A stretch of 64,000 bases of DNA from Paenibacillus peoriae KCTC 3763 (GCF_000236805.1 NZ_AGFX01000047.1:151729-215728), one strand, 5' to 3'. Counted from the stretch's first letter, positions 18,815-27,509 are shown. Program-made: numbers and translations. Notes: a model not told the origin generated them from the sequence alone.

Positions 18815-18935
18815 GGGGATGGATCATTCTTCCGATCGCTGTTAACCTCGGATTTTCTTCATTATATAAGAATTCAAGGGTAAAATCCGAGGTTAAAGGC
18901 AAACGCTGACGCTTCTTCAGAACGATTCCATCCCC
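18815..18935 (+). repeat. Palindromic intergenic repeat, copy A
   Basis: Conserved CGATCGCTGTT (18833-18843) is followed by a 15-bp perfect palindrome, TTAACCTCGGATTTT (18842-18856) with AAAATCCGAGGTTAA (18882-18896), then AAAGGCAAACGCTGACGCTTCT. An outer GGGGATGG/CCATCCCC pairing brackets it. The same architecture recurs in opposite orientation at 19205-19325. Confidence 0.85.
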
Positions 18936-19093
18936 TCCGCCGAGTTACTTTTGGCTCAAAAAGAAGGCCCCGCTTCAATAATACTCGCTTGTCGGAAGGG
19001 CGGAACAAAACCGAAGGCCTCTGCGATGGCCTTCATTGGCCGCAATCCATGCGTGCTACGCTTGGAGGCTTCTGCATTGAAGGCATTGAAGGC
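18936..19093. other. Non-coding spacer with small hairpin
   Basis: Between the two repeats there is a hairpin GAAGGCC/GGCCTTC (about 19012-19034). An open plus-strand frame of 74 codons (18951-19175) has no ribosome binding site and runs through the terminator at 19094, so I do not call it a gene. Nothing else is recognisable. Confidence 0.35.
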
Positions 19094-19132
19094 AAAACAA
19101 AACCCTGCGCCACTGGCACAGGGTTTTGTTTT
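19094..19132. terminator. Bidirectional intrinsic terminator
   Basis: AAAACAAAACCCTG (19094-19107) and CAGGGTTTTGTTTT (19119-19132) are a perfect 14-bp inverted repeat with A/T-rich ends. It should stop minus-strand transcription from the mbl/flhO/flhP region before fabZ, and could work in both directions. Confidence 0.85.
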
Positions 19133-19204
19133 TCTATACTACCCACACAAATTGCGGGTTGATTTCTCTTTATAAAAGTGGCCCTAATGGCGGGTAGCAG
19201 CGCA

Positions 19205-19325
19205 GCGAAGGATTTGAATCTGGAGAAGCGTGAGCGTTCGCCTTTGCAACGGGATTTTTACAACTGAATAACTTATAAAATAAAAAATCCCGTTGCAACA
19301 GCGATCGTAAGATCAAATCATTCGC
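19205..19325 (-). repeat. Palindromic intergenic repeat, copy B
   Basis: Read on the minus strand it has CGATCGCTGTT, a 16-bp perfect palindrome (TTGCAACGGGATTTTT 19244-19259 with AAAAATCCCGTTGCAA 19283-19298) and AAAGGCGAACGCTCACGCTTCT. Flanks match copy A while both stem arms differ in a compensatory way. The 60-codon minus-strand frame across it (19170-19352) looks repeat-derived. Confidence 0.85.
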
Positions 19326-19367
19326 GGAGCAGTCTTTTCCCACCACAGCCACTTTTTTAAAAATAAA

Positions 19368-19580
19368 TCAAGGCGCAAATATAAGATCAATGACGTGCTG
19401 CCAGGTTTTCCATTCAAATACGCCTGCCAGTCCTTGCTTACCTACAATCACGTATCCTGCAATTAAACCACCTAACAGCGAAATAAAGAGAAGCAGCGGA
19501 ACCACGGAATAACGAGCAGTACGCCAGCGGGATTTAGTCTTTTCAGGAACTGAGCGGGGATCGGATTGTTCTTCTTTCAT
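19368..19580 (-). CDS. Small single-pass membrane protein of the EpuA family (annotated as DNA-directed RNA polymerase subunit beta)
   Basis: A 71-residue protein with a basic cytoplasmic N-terminus (KTKSRWRTARY) and one membrane segment (VVPLLLFISLLGGLIAGYVI), then a short external tail. It resembles the EpuA-type family that databases often label as an RNA polymerase beta subunit; that label is misleading because nothing polymerase-like is present. The start is ATG 19580 with AGGG 8 nt upstream. It begins 10 bp after flhP, so it belongs to the flhO-flhP transcript. Function is unknown. Confidence 0.8.
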   Translation of the reverse strand: MKEEQSDPRSVPEKTKSRWRTARYSVVPLLLFISLLGGLIAGYVIVGKQGLAGVFEWKTWQHVIDLIFAP

Positions 19581-19590
19581 CACCAAATCC

Positions 19591-20418
19591 CTATCCCCTC
19601 AGATTATTAGCCAGGTTCATCATCGTATCGCTAGAAGTCAGCGCCCGCGCCGCCATTTGATACATCCGCTGAACTTGCATCATATCCGTCATTTCACCTG
19701 GTAAATCCACGTTGGACTGTTCCAGGTAACCGGAACGCACGGATACGTCCGTTGGAACAGCACCCGCTACACCTGCTGCACCGAACACATTTGCTTCTGT
19801 TACTCCATTCGCCAATACGAACAGGTTATCATCCCGCTGCTCCAGTCCTTCTGGACGCTGAACATCCATCAGCTTGATTCGCTGACCAACTGTTGGTTCT
19901 CCTGTCCCATTGGTACGAATCAACAACTCACCGTCCGAATTAATGGCTACCTTAGAGCCCGCTGGCGCAGTCACTGGAACATCATTGTTGTCCAACACCG
20001 AATAGCCTTCAGCCGTGGTCAACATCATCGTTGCACTATCATTCGGATCAGGAACAAAATGGAAGCTGCCGTCACGCGTCCAAGCTTTTTGTCCATTGCC
20101 CTGAACCTCAAACATGGCATTGCCCTGAATCGCCAGATCAGTAGGAAGTCCTGTCTCCTTGAGCGGACCTTGTTCCATATTTTTCATAATCGAGGCTATT
20201 TTAACTCCGTAGCCCAAATTATAGCCGAGCGGCATTGCCCGCCCATTTTGGAGATACGTTGAAGGCTGCTGCTTTACATTAGCCAGCACATCTTCAAAGG
20301 AACCCTGTTTACTCTTATAACCAGTCGTATTAATATTGGCGATATTATCGGCAATCAAATCCAGACGCTGTTGCACACTGGCCATAGACACCATTGCGCC
20401 AATCATGGAGTTGTTCAT
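19591..20418 (-). CDS. flhP: Flagellar hook-basal body protein FlhP (FlgG family)
   Basis: Rod or hook-basal body component assembled outside the membrane by the flagellar export system; it has no signal peptide. It is about 275 residues. The N-terminal rod motif (LDLIADNIANINTTGYKSKQ) and the C-terminal helix (SGYLEQSNVDLPGEMTDMM) are typical of FlgF/FlgG proteins. The start is ATG 20418 with GGGGG 6 nt upstream. It follows flhO by 13 bp. B. subtilis has the same mbl-flhO-flhP order. Confidence 0.93.
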   Translation of the reverse strand: MNNSMIGAMVSMASVQQRLDLIADNIANINTTGYKSKQGSFEDVLANVKQQPSTYLQNGRAMPLGYNLGYGVKIASIMKNMEQGPLKETGLPTDLAIQGNAMFEVQGNGQKAWTRDGSFHFVPDPNDSATMMLTTAEGYSVLDNNDVPVTAPAGSKVAINSDGELLIRTNGTGEPTVGQRIKLMDVQRPEGLEQRDDNLFVLANGVTEANVFGAAGVAGAVPTDVSVRSGYLEQSNVDLPGEMTDMMQVQRMYQMAARALTSSDTMMNLANNLRG

Positions 20419-20431
20419 CACTTACCCCCTG

Positions 20432-21316
20432 TTATACACGGCCTACTTCGTTAACGGCCTTGTCCAAGCTTTTATCATAAAATTGAATAACCTTCTGATT
20501 CGCTTCATAAGCTCTTAACGCAGCCATCATATCCACCATCGACTGAGCAGCATCCACATTAGATACTTCCAGATAACCCTGGCGAACGGACACAGCATCG
20601 TTAGCAGTCATCATTCTGGCTGTAGCACCATCCGTATCATTCAGGCGGAAATTCCCATTGCCCTCACGAACGAGCTGGTACGGCCGATCAATAACACTAA
20701 TTCCGAGCGTTGTTCCCAATGTCTGGTTGGACTGGCTATCCACCAATTCGCCCCGCTCATTTACTTTAAGTGCTGAGACAGCACCCGTCAATTGAATTGG
20801 ATTACCATTTGTATCCAAGATTGCTGAGCCAGTCGACGAAAGCAATGCTCCCGCTCCATTTACCCGGAAATGTCCGTCACGTGTATAGCGTACATTTCCG
20901 TTATTGTCACGGACCGTAAAAAACGCTTCTGGACGATAGGTGACTTCACCGTTAGCATTAACAAATTTCCCTGCCTGATCAAAAGCCATAGGCTGGCCCG
21001 TTGCCGGGTCGTTCACACTAATGTTGGACTGTATCGCGAAATCCGTAGCTTGTCCGCTGTCCTTCAATGCCCCCTGAATGTAAGGGGAGAGGCTTTCCTC
21101 GGCAAAAACACCAGTATTCAGCTTGCCGACCGTACGATCCGGATTATCCGGGTTACCGCCCGTCATCGAAATAAGCATTTCGGGAAAAGAGCGTTGAACA
21201 CTGTTCTCCTGCTTGTATCCCGGCGTATTCATATTGGCAATATTTTGCGTCACGGTGTCATGGCGTCGTTGCTGTGTTGTCATTCCGGCTGCCGCAGTAT
21301 ATAAACCTCTCAACAT
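20432..21316 (-). CDS. flhO: Flagellar hook-basal body protein FlhO (FlgF/FlgG family)
   Basis: Distal rod or hook-basal body protein of 294 residues. It starts MLRGLYTAAAGM at ATG 21316 with GGGGTG 8 nt upstream; the frame upstream to 21364 would add 16 residues unlike the family. Motifs are TQNIANMNTPGYKQ at the N-terminus and RQGYLEVSNVDAAQSMVDMM at the C-terminus. It is the upstream partner of flhP and lies about 120 bp after mbl. Confidence 0.93.
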   Translation of the reverse strand: MLRGLYTAAAGMTTQQRRHDTVTQNIANMNTPGYKQENSVQRSFPEMLISMTGGNPDNPDRTVGKLNTGVFAEESLSPYIQGALKDSGQATDFAIQSNISVNDPATGQPMAFDQAGKFVNANGEVTYRPEAFFTVRDNNGNVRYTRDGHFRVNGAGALLSSTGSAILDTNGNPIQLTGAVSALKVNERGELVDSQSNQTLGTTLGISVIDRPYQLVREGNGNFRLNDTDGATARMMTANDAVSVRQGYLEVSNVDAAQSMVDMMAALRAYEANQKVIQFYDKSLDKAVNEVGRV

Positions 21317-21437
21317 GTATCGTGCACCCCAATCCTTCTCTGCTAATGCATCATCTGCTCGCACGGAGGCGCGGAAGCCGACATACTAGGCAACCTGTCC
21401 GACCGCATACGAGTCTCTTATAGTCACTATCGGCAGA

Positions 21438-22436
21438 TTAGAACTTTTTCTTAACCACATGATCCAAATTGTCCAGCATAATTCCTGTACCTTTAACGAC
21501 ACAATGCATCGGATCCTCGGCAACCAATACCGGAACACGCAATTCTTCTGCAAGCAGTTCGTCCAGTCCGCTAAGCAGCGCACCGCCGCCAGTCAGAATG
21601 ACACCACGATCAATAATATCGGCTGATAGCTCCGGTGGGGTCTGCTCCAATACAAACTTGGCTGCGGCAACAATCGCTGACACAGGGTCTCTAAGCGCTT
21701 CCTGCACCTCATCGGCAGAAATACTTAATGTTTTTGGCAATCCGGATACCATATCCCGTCCACGGATGTCCATCTCCGCACGTCGCCCGCTCGGATTTAC
21801 GGTTCCGATAGCAATCTTGATATCCTCGGCCGTACGTTCCCCAATGAGAAGCTTATATTTTGTTTTCACATATTTCATGATCGCTGAATCAAACTTGTCG
21901 CCTGCCATTTTAATGGAAGAAGCTGTGACCACATCCCCCATCGAGAGGACTGCAACGTCTGTCGTTCCGCCACCAATATCCACTACCATGTTGCCGCTGG
22001 GCTCAAAGATGTCCATTCCTGCTCCGATGGCAGCTGCTTTTGGCTCTTCCTCCAAAAAGACTTCTTTCGCCCCGCTGCGCTCCGCCGCTTCACGAATCGC
22101 TTTTTGTTCCACTGAGGTAATGTTCGTCGGCGCACAAATCAAAATACGAGGGTGGCTGTACCAGCTTTTTCCCCCTACGCGATTGATAAAATATTTTAAC
22201 ATTGCCTCCGTCACTTCAAAATCGGCGATGACGCCATCACGCAATGGACGAATAGCTATGATATTACCAGGAGTCCGCCCAACCATACGACGTGCTTCCT
22301 CTCCGACAGCCAATACTTTTTTTGTATCGCTTTCTATCGCGACAACGGAAGGTTCGTCAAGAACAACCCCCTTCCCTTTGACGTGGATAAGCACGTTGGC
22401 CGTACCGAGGTCGATACCGATATCATTACTGAACAT
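21438..22436 (-). CDS. mbl: Rod shape-determining protein Mbl (MreB-like actin)
   Basis: Bacterial actin that polymerises under the membrane and guides lateral cell wall synthesis. It has 332 residues. The phosphate-1 loop is IGIDLGTANVLIHVKG, phosphate-2 is VVDIGGGTTDVAV and the adenosine motif is LTGGGALLSGLDELL. I call Mbl rather than MreB or MreBH because it lies directly downstream of spoIIID and upstream of flhO, the B. subtilis mbl locus. No convincing promoter was found in the 170-bp gap to spoIIID. Confidence 0.94.
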   Translation of the reverse strand: MFSNDIGIDLGTANVLIHVKGKGVVLDEPSVVAIESDTKKVLAVGEEARRMVGRTPGNIIAIRPLRDGVIADFEVTEAMLKYFINRVGGKSWYSHPRILICAPTNITSVEQKAIREAAERSGAKEVFLEEEPKAAAIGAGMDIFEPSGNMVVDIGGGTTDVAVLSMGDVVTASSIKMAGDKFDSAIMKYVKTKYKLLIGERTAEDIKIAIGTVNPSGRRAEMDIRGRDMVSGLPKTLSISADEVQEALRDPVSAIVAAAKFVLEQTPPELSADIIDRGVILTGGGALLSGLDELLAEELRVPVLVAEDPMHCVVKGTGIMLDNLDHVVKKKF

Positions 22437-22606
22437 ATTAAAAAGGCCCCCAAAGTGATATTTTAAAAGCTAAGATTCGACAAGAAGCGGCAAATATATG
22501 TATAAACCTACGGTTACATGTCATTTTTCGTCTTGTACCATCTTTTAACATATCATACTTCAGGGGGTTGATTCAATGGCTTTGCCAGCCAATTCACCAT
22601 ATATTT

Positions 22607-22894
22607 TTAAGACTTGCCGGAAACGAGAATCTCCCTTCTTTTCCCACTCGTTTTTTTGTACTTAATTTTCGTCGCTTCCCCTCCCCGCAGATGACGGATG
22701 GATTTATGGTATTCGAGAATATGCTTCACTTGATCGGCAAGATCTGGGTTGATTTCAGGCAGTCGTTCGGTCAGATCTTTATGCACCGTGCTCTTGGAGA
22801 CACCAAATTCCTTGGCAATCGTACGGACCGTATTCCTTGTTTCCACGATACAGCGACCGATTTTGATGGTCCGTTCCTTGATGTAATCGTGCAC
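22607..22894 (-). CDS. spoIIID: Sporulation transcriptional regulator SpoIIID
   Basis: Small DNA-binding protein of the mother cell that tunes sigma-E genes and helps sigK activation. It is 95 residues. The helix-turn-helix lies at about residues 22-43 (TVRTIAKEFGVSKSTVHKDL) and a basic C-terminal region follows (KIKYKKTSGKRRE). The start is GTG 22894 with a long purine-rich site (GGGAGGCGGG) upstream. A sigma-E-like promoter lies at 22928-22955. Family, length and position beside mbl agree. Confidence 0.96.
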   Translation of the reverse strand: MHDYIKERTIKIGRCIVETRNTVRTIAKEFGVSKSTVHKDLTERLPEINPDLADQVKHILEYHKSIRHLRGGEATKIKYKKTSGKRREILVSGKS

Positions 22895-22927
22895 GCTCCC
22901 GCCTCCCTACTGTGGATAGTTTGGTAC

Positions 22928-22955
22928 ATTATATGAGGAGCGTGCTTATATATTC
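22928..22955 (-). promoter_or_regulatory. Sigma-E-like promoter of spoIIID
   Basis: On the minus strand GAATATA (22949-22955) and CATATAAT (22928-22935) lie 13 nt apart. This is near the sigma-E pattern of ATATT and CATACAAT with a 14-nt spacer. A GCACGCTCC/GGAGCGTGC inverted repeat flanks the -10. Confidence 0.5.
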
Positions 22956-23045
22956 GCGGTTTGGCGGGAAGTCATGCTTCGGAAGGCCTATTTATTTGCC
23001 AGCAACAGCTTATCTGTTTACCTCATGAACAAAAAAATGAACAAG

Positions 23046-23076
23046 AAAAAAGCAGGGAAAATGGTTTCCCCGCTTT
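23046..23076 (-). terminator. Intrinsic terminator after spoIIQ
   Basis: On the minus strand AAAGCGGGGAAA and TTTCCCTGCTTT form a 12-bp stem with one G-U pair and end in T5, about 22 nt after the spoIIQ stop. Confidence 0.85.
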
Positions 23077-23098
23077 GCATGCAAAGCCATGACCGAAC

Positions 23099-23839
23099 TT
23101 ATTTTTTAGGAAGCAGACCTGTAGGATTCACCGGCTTGTTATCCTGATACACTTCAAAATGCAGATGTGTTTTCAAATCCTTTTCAAGCTCGTTACGACC
23201 TGCTGAAGCAATTACATCGTTTTGTTTAACTTGATCGCCCTCTTTTACCTTCAGATCGTTCAAGCTTTGATACACCGTTTTGAGATTGTTGTCATGCGTG
23301 ATTTCTACGACATTTCCCATCAGCGGATGCTGTTCTACACGGGATACCTTGCCACTCAGGGCAGCTTTCACTTCAAACGTCTGATCGTCAGCCCGGGAAA
23401 GATCAATTCCGGTATTAGCAGTAAAGGTTTTATCATACTCTACCATTGCTGCTGCCTGTTCATCAGCTGTCGCGTTTTCGTCAAAAAATGGCTTTACGAC
23501 CTTTACTGCGGCGGCATCTGCCACCGGCCATGCGATATTTTCCGACTGGGCAACGACTTCCATGCTTTCTGGCTGTTGTCCGTTGACATCGGTATTGACT
23601 GCGCTTGTGTTTTGCACCGATGGACTAGCTGGGTCAGGTTTGAAAGACTTCTGGCTGGCATCCTGATAGACCCACACTAAGGTTAGTATAATGGCTGCTG
23701 CGGCAATGTAGGCTGCCGGGTATGCCCACCTTTTGGACAACAGCTTTTTCCACGAAGACGGCTGTGAAGCTCTTCCACCCTGAAAGGTTTTGGGTGTTTC
23801 TTCATGATTTTGGTTCTGGTTTTTATTTTGTTCACTCAT
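23099..23839 (-). CDS. spoIIQ: Stage II sporulation protein SpoIIQ, degenerate M23/LytM protein
   Basis: Forespore membrane protein that binds SpoIIIAH across the intermembrane space and supports engulfment. It is 246 residues: a charged cytoplasmic head, one membrane segment (about residues 37-57) and a C-terminal LytM domain. The HLHFEV motif of M23 peptidases is present, but the first zinc-ligand motif, HxGID in active enzymes, reads NTGIDLS. The domain is therefore probably inactive, as reported for Bacillus SpoIIQ. The start is ATG 23839 with GAGGTGATG upstream. A good sigma-F promoter lies at 23860-23888. Confidence 0.93.
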   Translation of the reverse strand: MSEQNKNQNQNHEETPKTFQGGRASQPSSWKKLLSKRWAYPAAYIAAAAIILTLVWVYQDASQKSFKPDPASPSVQNTSAVNTDVNGQQPESMEVVAQSENIAWPVADAAAVKVVKPFFDENATADEQAAAMVEYDKTFTANTGIDLSRADDQTFEVKAALSGKVSRVEQHPLMGNVVEITHDNNLKTVYQSLNDLKVKEGDQVKQNDVIASAGRNELEKDLKTHLHFEVYQDNKPVNPTGLLPKK

Positions 23840-23859
23840 TTACTCATCACCTCAGTAAC

Positions 23860-23888
23860 CAGTGTTACCGGGTGCAACTCTTTTATAC
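23860..23888 (-). promoter_or_regulatory. Sigma-F promoter of spoIIQ
   Basis: On the minus strand GTATA (23884-23888) and GGTAACACTG (23860-23869) are 14 nt apart. The -10 fits the sigma-F pattern GGnnAnAMTR at every fixed position, and spoIIQ is a known sigma-F gene. Confidence 0.72.
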
Positions 23889-23909
23889 TTCAAAGTTTTG
23901 AAAAATTTA

Positions 23910-25348
23910 CTAACTTAGAATACGAGAAGCCTGCGCAAAGGAAATGCCAGTATAGTAGTGAAGAAGAATCTGAGTGGCAGTGTGCCCTTCCTTGGCCATT
24001 CCGTTGGCTCCCCACTGACTCATGCCGACACCATGGCCGTAGCCATAGGTCGTTATAGCAATCTTGTCTCCTTCGGTCCTCCACGTAAATTCAGCCGAAC
24101 GCAGTCCCAGTTTGTTGCGAATTTCCGGTCCTGTAAAGACCGTTCCTCCTACCTCAATCTTTTTGATGCGATGCCCTTCTGTCTTGGAAAGCACCCGGAT
24201 CTCAGGCATATTTCCTCCTCCAGTCGAAGCGGCTATCGCAGCACGCCTCAATCCCAATCTATCAAACATGCTCTGACGGCTCAGTGTGATGGTTTCTGTA
24301 TATCGAGGTGCCAGCTGCTTGTCCCATGGGCTCGATACGCTCCGTAAGTAAGGCACAGCCTTGGCCCATACATCCTCTGAATTCTCGGTATAGCCGTTGC
24401 TGGTAGAAAAAAAGAAGCGGTAATCGGTTTGCCCTCATATACCATGATCGTATCCTTGGTATCGCGCACAGCCTGCCGAATTTTAGCCAGCTCAGCAGCT
24501 TTACCGGAATGTCCCCACTCTCTAGTAAGTTTGGCTTTAGAAATGTAAGCCTGATGCTTAACGGTATCCGTCACATCCGCTCCTGCCGGAGAGCCGCTGG
24601 TATCATCGGCCAGCAAACGCCGGGCGATGAAGGTGCGCGCGGCAATGGCCTGCGCCTTCAGTGCCTCGCCTTCGAAGCTGGGCGGCATTTCGGCGGCTAC
24701 AACGCCGACAATGTACTCCTCCAGCGGCAGCGTCTCTGTACGGCCCGTAGACGTGACGTACACACGCACGTCCGGCTCCGCCACTGCCGGAACACTGCGC
24801 GCTGGAGCAGCGGGCACCGCTGGTATGGGCGGAACCCCCGGCAGCCGCGTGACGGGGGCCTCAGGCTTCGCTGCCGCGACGGGCATCTCGGGGGCTGCCT
24901 TGCGGCCGCCCGGTGGCAACGGCTGCGCCGTATGGCGAGGCCACGCTATTAGCGCGGGCACAGCCAGTGCAAGCGCCAGCAGGCCCGCTACGGCGGCAGC
25001 CGGCAGCCAGGGGCGGTGGCTGCCCCAGCGTGGTGCACGCCCGGCGGCAGGCCGCAGGTACGGCCCTGGCACCGGCGGCAGGCTTGTGCCGCGTGTACCG
25101 CGAGCTGCTGCGCCGGAGGTCGGCGGCGACGCACCTGCGGGGTGCAAAGCGGTAGCCACTGCCGTTGCACGCCGGGCGTGCCCGGCTTCAGCGGGCAATG
25201 TGCCGCGTGTGCCCGACCGCTGCTGAGCAAGCTTGCTTGTCTGTGGCGGAGCAGCTATATGGCCGGGACTTTCCTCCGCAGGTAAAGTCCGGTGGTGTTC
25301 GCTGGCATGATGAATCGGTATACGAATACGAACCTGTGAATCTTTCAT
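23910..25348 (-). pseudogene. spoIID: Stage II sporulation protein SpoIID, broken by a one-base frameshift
   Basis: Peptidoglycan lytic transglycosylase of the engulfment machinery. The first frame (25348-24281) covers a long N-terminal extension, one membrane segment (about residues 121-143) and the SpoIID core to GKPITASFF. The conserved continuation STSNGYTENSEDVW and the ending GYGHGVGMSQWGANGMA lie in another frame, down to 23910. The break is at A7 on the plus strand (24417-24423; T7 in the mRNA); one extra T restores the frame exactly. It could be an assembly error, a real mutation or slippage. The start ATG has GGAGG 9 nt upstream. The N-terminal 117 residues before the membrane segment are Pro/Ala/Arg-rich and GC-rich, unlike the short B. 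subtilis N-terminus. Confidence 0.88.
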
Positions 25349-25494
25349 AGGCTGAAACCTCCATCAAAGGGCTGAATATCCGGCCGGAAGCAATGATCTG
25401 TCCAGTAGATATTTTCAATCATATGAGGTCGTCCACTTTGATAGAACCGTTTTAAGAGAACTGGAAGAATGAAAAAAAAGACAAGCTGAAAACA

Positions 25495-25524
25495 CAAAAA
25501 AACCAAGCCCTTGCGGACTTGGTT
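25495..25524 (-). terminator. Intrinsic terminator after murA
   Basis: AACCAAGCCC (25501-25510) and GGACTTGGTT (25515-25524) form a 10-bp stem with a 4-nt loop, and T6 follows on the minus strand. Confidence 0.88.
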
Positions 25525-25578
25525 CACAGTTGTTTGTAAATATGCTGATACGTTGTATGAAGCTTGGTACGTTAAAGC

Positions 25579-26934
25579 TTAAGCCAAAGAAGGCTGAATC
25601 TTTTTGAACAGATTCCCTGTAGTCTCTTCCGGCATCACACGCTCTGTACTGGACGAATGATCCAGCTTCGGCTCTTCTACGGTCACTCTGTAAATGTCCG
25701 CGCCCAATCCAGTCAGCTTCTCGGCCAAATGAACGTAGCCACGATCGATGTGATGTACACCGGATACTTCCGTTGTCCCCTCTGCAATAAGTCCGGTCAG
25801 AATTAACGCGGCACCTGCACGCAAATCTGTCGAGGTCACCTTTGCACCTGTCAGCTTCGCATTGCCGGTTACAATCGCAGAACGACCTTCGACCTTAATC
25901 TCCGCATTCATGAGATGAAATTCATCCACATGCATGAAGCGATTTTCAAAGACGGTTTCCGTAATAATGCTCGTTCCTTCAGCAGCAAGCTGAAGTGCCA
26001 TCATCTGAGACTGCATATCCGTAGGGAAACCAGGATAAGGCAGCGTTTTAACATCAACGGCTTTTAACGGTTTATCCGCGATGACACGAATTCCGTTTTC
26101 ATCTGGTTGAATGGTTACTCCCATTTCTTCCATCTTGGAGATAACAGGTCCCAAATGATCGGATATTGCGCCTTCTACATATACGTTCCCGCCTGTGATC
26201 GCAGCAGCAACCATATAAGTACCTGCTTCTACACGGTCGGGAATAACCGTATGTTTTACTCCATGAAGTTTTTCGACGCCTTCAATACGAATAACGCCTG
26301 TGCCTGCGCCGCGCACCTTGGCTCCCATACCATTGAGGAAGTTCGCAAGATCAACGATCTCAGGTTCCTTAGCAGCATTTTCAATAGTGGTTACGCCCTC
26401 GGCAAGAGTAGCGGCCATCATAATATTTTCGGTTGCTCCTACGCTGGCTACATCCAAATAAACTTTGGCTCCACGCAGACGCCCGTTACTTTTAGCTTCA
26501 ATAAAACCTTGGCCCAGACTAATCTCGGCCCCCAATGCTTCAAAGCCCTTCAAATGCTGGTCAATTGGTCGTGTGCCAATTGCGCATCCGCCTGGAAGCG
26601 AAATTCTTGTATGTCCCAAACGTGTAAGCAACGGCCCCATAACCAAAAATGATGCGCGCATTTTCCTAACCCACTCGTAAGGGGCTTCACAGGAAATTAT
26701 CTTCCGCGCGTCAACACGAATGACCTCATCTTGGTATGTAACGCCTGCTCCTAAGGACTCCAGTACTTTGTTAATAGTCATCACATCGTCTAGAGGAGGT
26801 GCATCAATAATAACACTTTCTCCTTCTTCTCCTAGCAGAGAAGCGGCGATGATCGGCAGAACTGAGTTTTTGGCTCCGCTGACTTTGACACTCCCGGTCA
26901 ATCTGTTGCCACCGCGGACGATAAATTTGCTCAT
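25579..26934 (-). CDS. murA: UDP-N-acetylglucosamine 1-carboxyvinyltransferase MurA
   Basis: First committed step of peptidoglycan synthesis: transfers enolpyruvyl from PEP to UDP-GlcNAc, in the cytoplasm; the target of fosfomycin. It has 451 residues. The active-site Cys lies in [11 protein letters not shown] (about residue 115-120) and the N-terminal GAKNSVLP loop is intact. Other family stretches are DRVEAGTYM and [11 protein letters not shown]. It is the murAA position between the atp operon and spoIID, as in B. subtilis. The C-terminal tail after about residue 425 is longer than in many homologues. A good terminator follows. Confidence 0.95.
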   Translation of the reverse strand: MSKFIVRGGNRLTGSVKVSGAKNSVLPIIAASLLGEEGESVIIDAPPLDDVMTINKVLESLGAGVTYQDEVIRVDARKIISCEAPYEWVRKMRASFLVMGPLLTRLGHTRISLPGGCAIGTRPIDQHLKGFEALGAEISLGQGFIEAKSNGRLRGAKVYLDVASVGATENIMMAATLAEGVTTIENAAKEPEIVDLANFLNGMGAKVRGAGTGVIRIEGVEKLHGVKHTVIPDRVEAGTYMVAAAITGGNVYVEGAISDHLGPVISKMEEMGVTIQPDENGIRVIADKPLKAVDVKTLPYPGFPTDMQSQMMALQLAAEGTSIITETVFENRFMHVDEFHLMNAEIKVEGRSAIVTGNAKLTGAKVTSTDLRAGAALILTGLIAEGTTEVSGVHHIDRGYVHLAEKLTGLGADIYRVTVEEPKLDHSSSTERVMPEETTGNLFKKIQPSLA

Positions 26935-27257
26935 CTATGGTTCCCTCCGCGCGTCATTTCCCTTTTCCTTCATGGAAAAAAAGAACATATTCCGCTATTT
27001 TCATGCCTTGCTTTTTCATTACATAAAAAACAAGATTTTATTAATACCCTAACTGCCATCATACCACTGTTCAAAACAAGTATACAAGCGTTTTTTGTAC
27101 TTGATGTCCATTGTACTCCAACTGAAACAGTCGGCAATACATGTATGGTTCTTTTGTTTACCATTGTTGACAATATGGAACGATGTTATTCGACAATTCC
27201 CGCAGGGACACAGTCCTAAAATCATATAACCCGCCCACTTCATGTTAAAACAATACA
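26935..27257. other. Intergenic region upstream of murA, no gene seen
   Basis: The region holds GGAGGG before murA and a 12-bp palindrome ATTGTTGACAAT (27163-27174). Open frames on the minus strand (such as 27049-27408) lack ribosome binding sites and overlap the DUF1146 gene in another frame. The murA promoter must lie here but I could not pick it with confidence. Confidence 0.35.
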
Positions 27258-27509
27258 CTAGAGCATCTGGCTCCACGAGATGTAGTTCAACAGGAAACCA
27301 GCAACCAATTGCCCGACGATAATAGCGAGAAACAAGTGCAACAATCTGCCTTGTGGTCCTTTGGGGTGCCGGATGATCAAATCCAGCTTTAAGCTCTGTA
27401 AAGCCCACCAGGCTAGCGCTATACAGATGAGTGACACGATCATGGAGATCAACGCGGTCATACTCGCCGATTGACTTAGCTGTTCAGCCAACTGCTGCTT
27501 CCCGTTCAT
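27258..27509 (-). CDS. DUF1146 family two-pass membrane protein (YwzB-like)
   Basis: An 83-residue protein with two membrane segments (about residues 17-38 and 57-78) joined by a short basic loop containing LKLDLIIRHPKGPQGRLL, the conserved part of DUF1146. Function is unknown. B. subtilis YwzB sits in the same place between atpC and murA. The ATG 27509 has GGGAGG a few bases upstream. It is separated from atpC by a 350-bp spacer with the operon terminator. Confidence 0.88.
   Translation of the reverse strand: MNGKQQLAEQLSQSASMTALISMIVSLICIALAWWALQSLKLDLIIRHPKGPQGRLLHLFLAIIVGQLVAGFLLNYISWSQML

Noticed and set aside
18951-19175. Plus-strand frame of 74 codons in the fabZ-flagellar spacer
   Set aside because: It passes through a strong terminator stem, has no ribosome binding site and lies among repeats.
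19170-19352. Minus-strand frame of 60 codons over repeat copy B
   Set aside because: It simply translates the palindromic repeat; no start signal.
21469-22458. 329-codon plus-strand frame opposite mbl
   Set aside because: It is the antisense shadow of mbl; composition is Ser/Pro-rich as usual for such shadows.
24281-25348. Reading the first spoIID frame as a complete 355-residue protein
   Set aside because: Its last part loses all SpoIID similarity after the T7 tract while the next frame continues the family, so it is a frameshift product.
27049-27408. Minus-strand frame of 119 codons, and a shorter frame 26970-27173
   Set aside because: It overlaps the DUF1146 gene in another frame, has no ribosome binding site and shows no family-like sequence.
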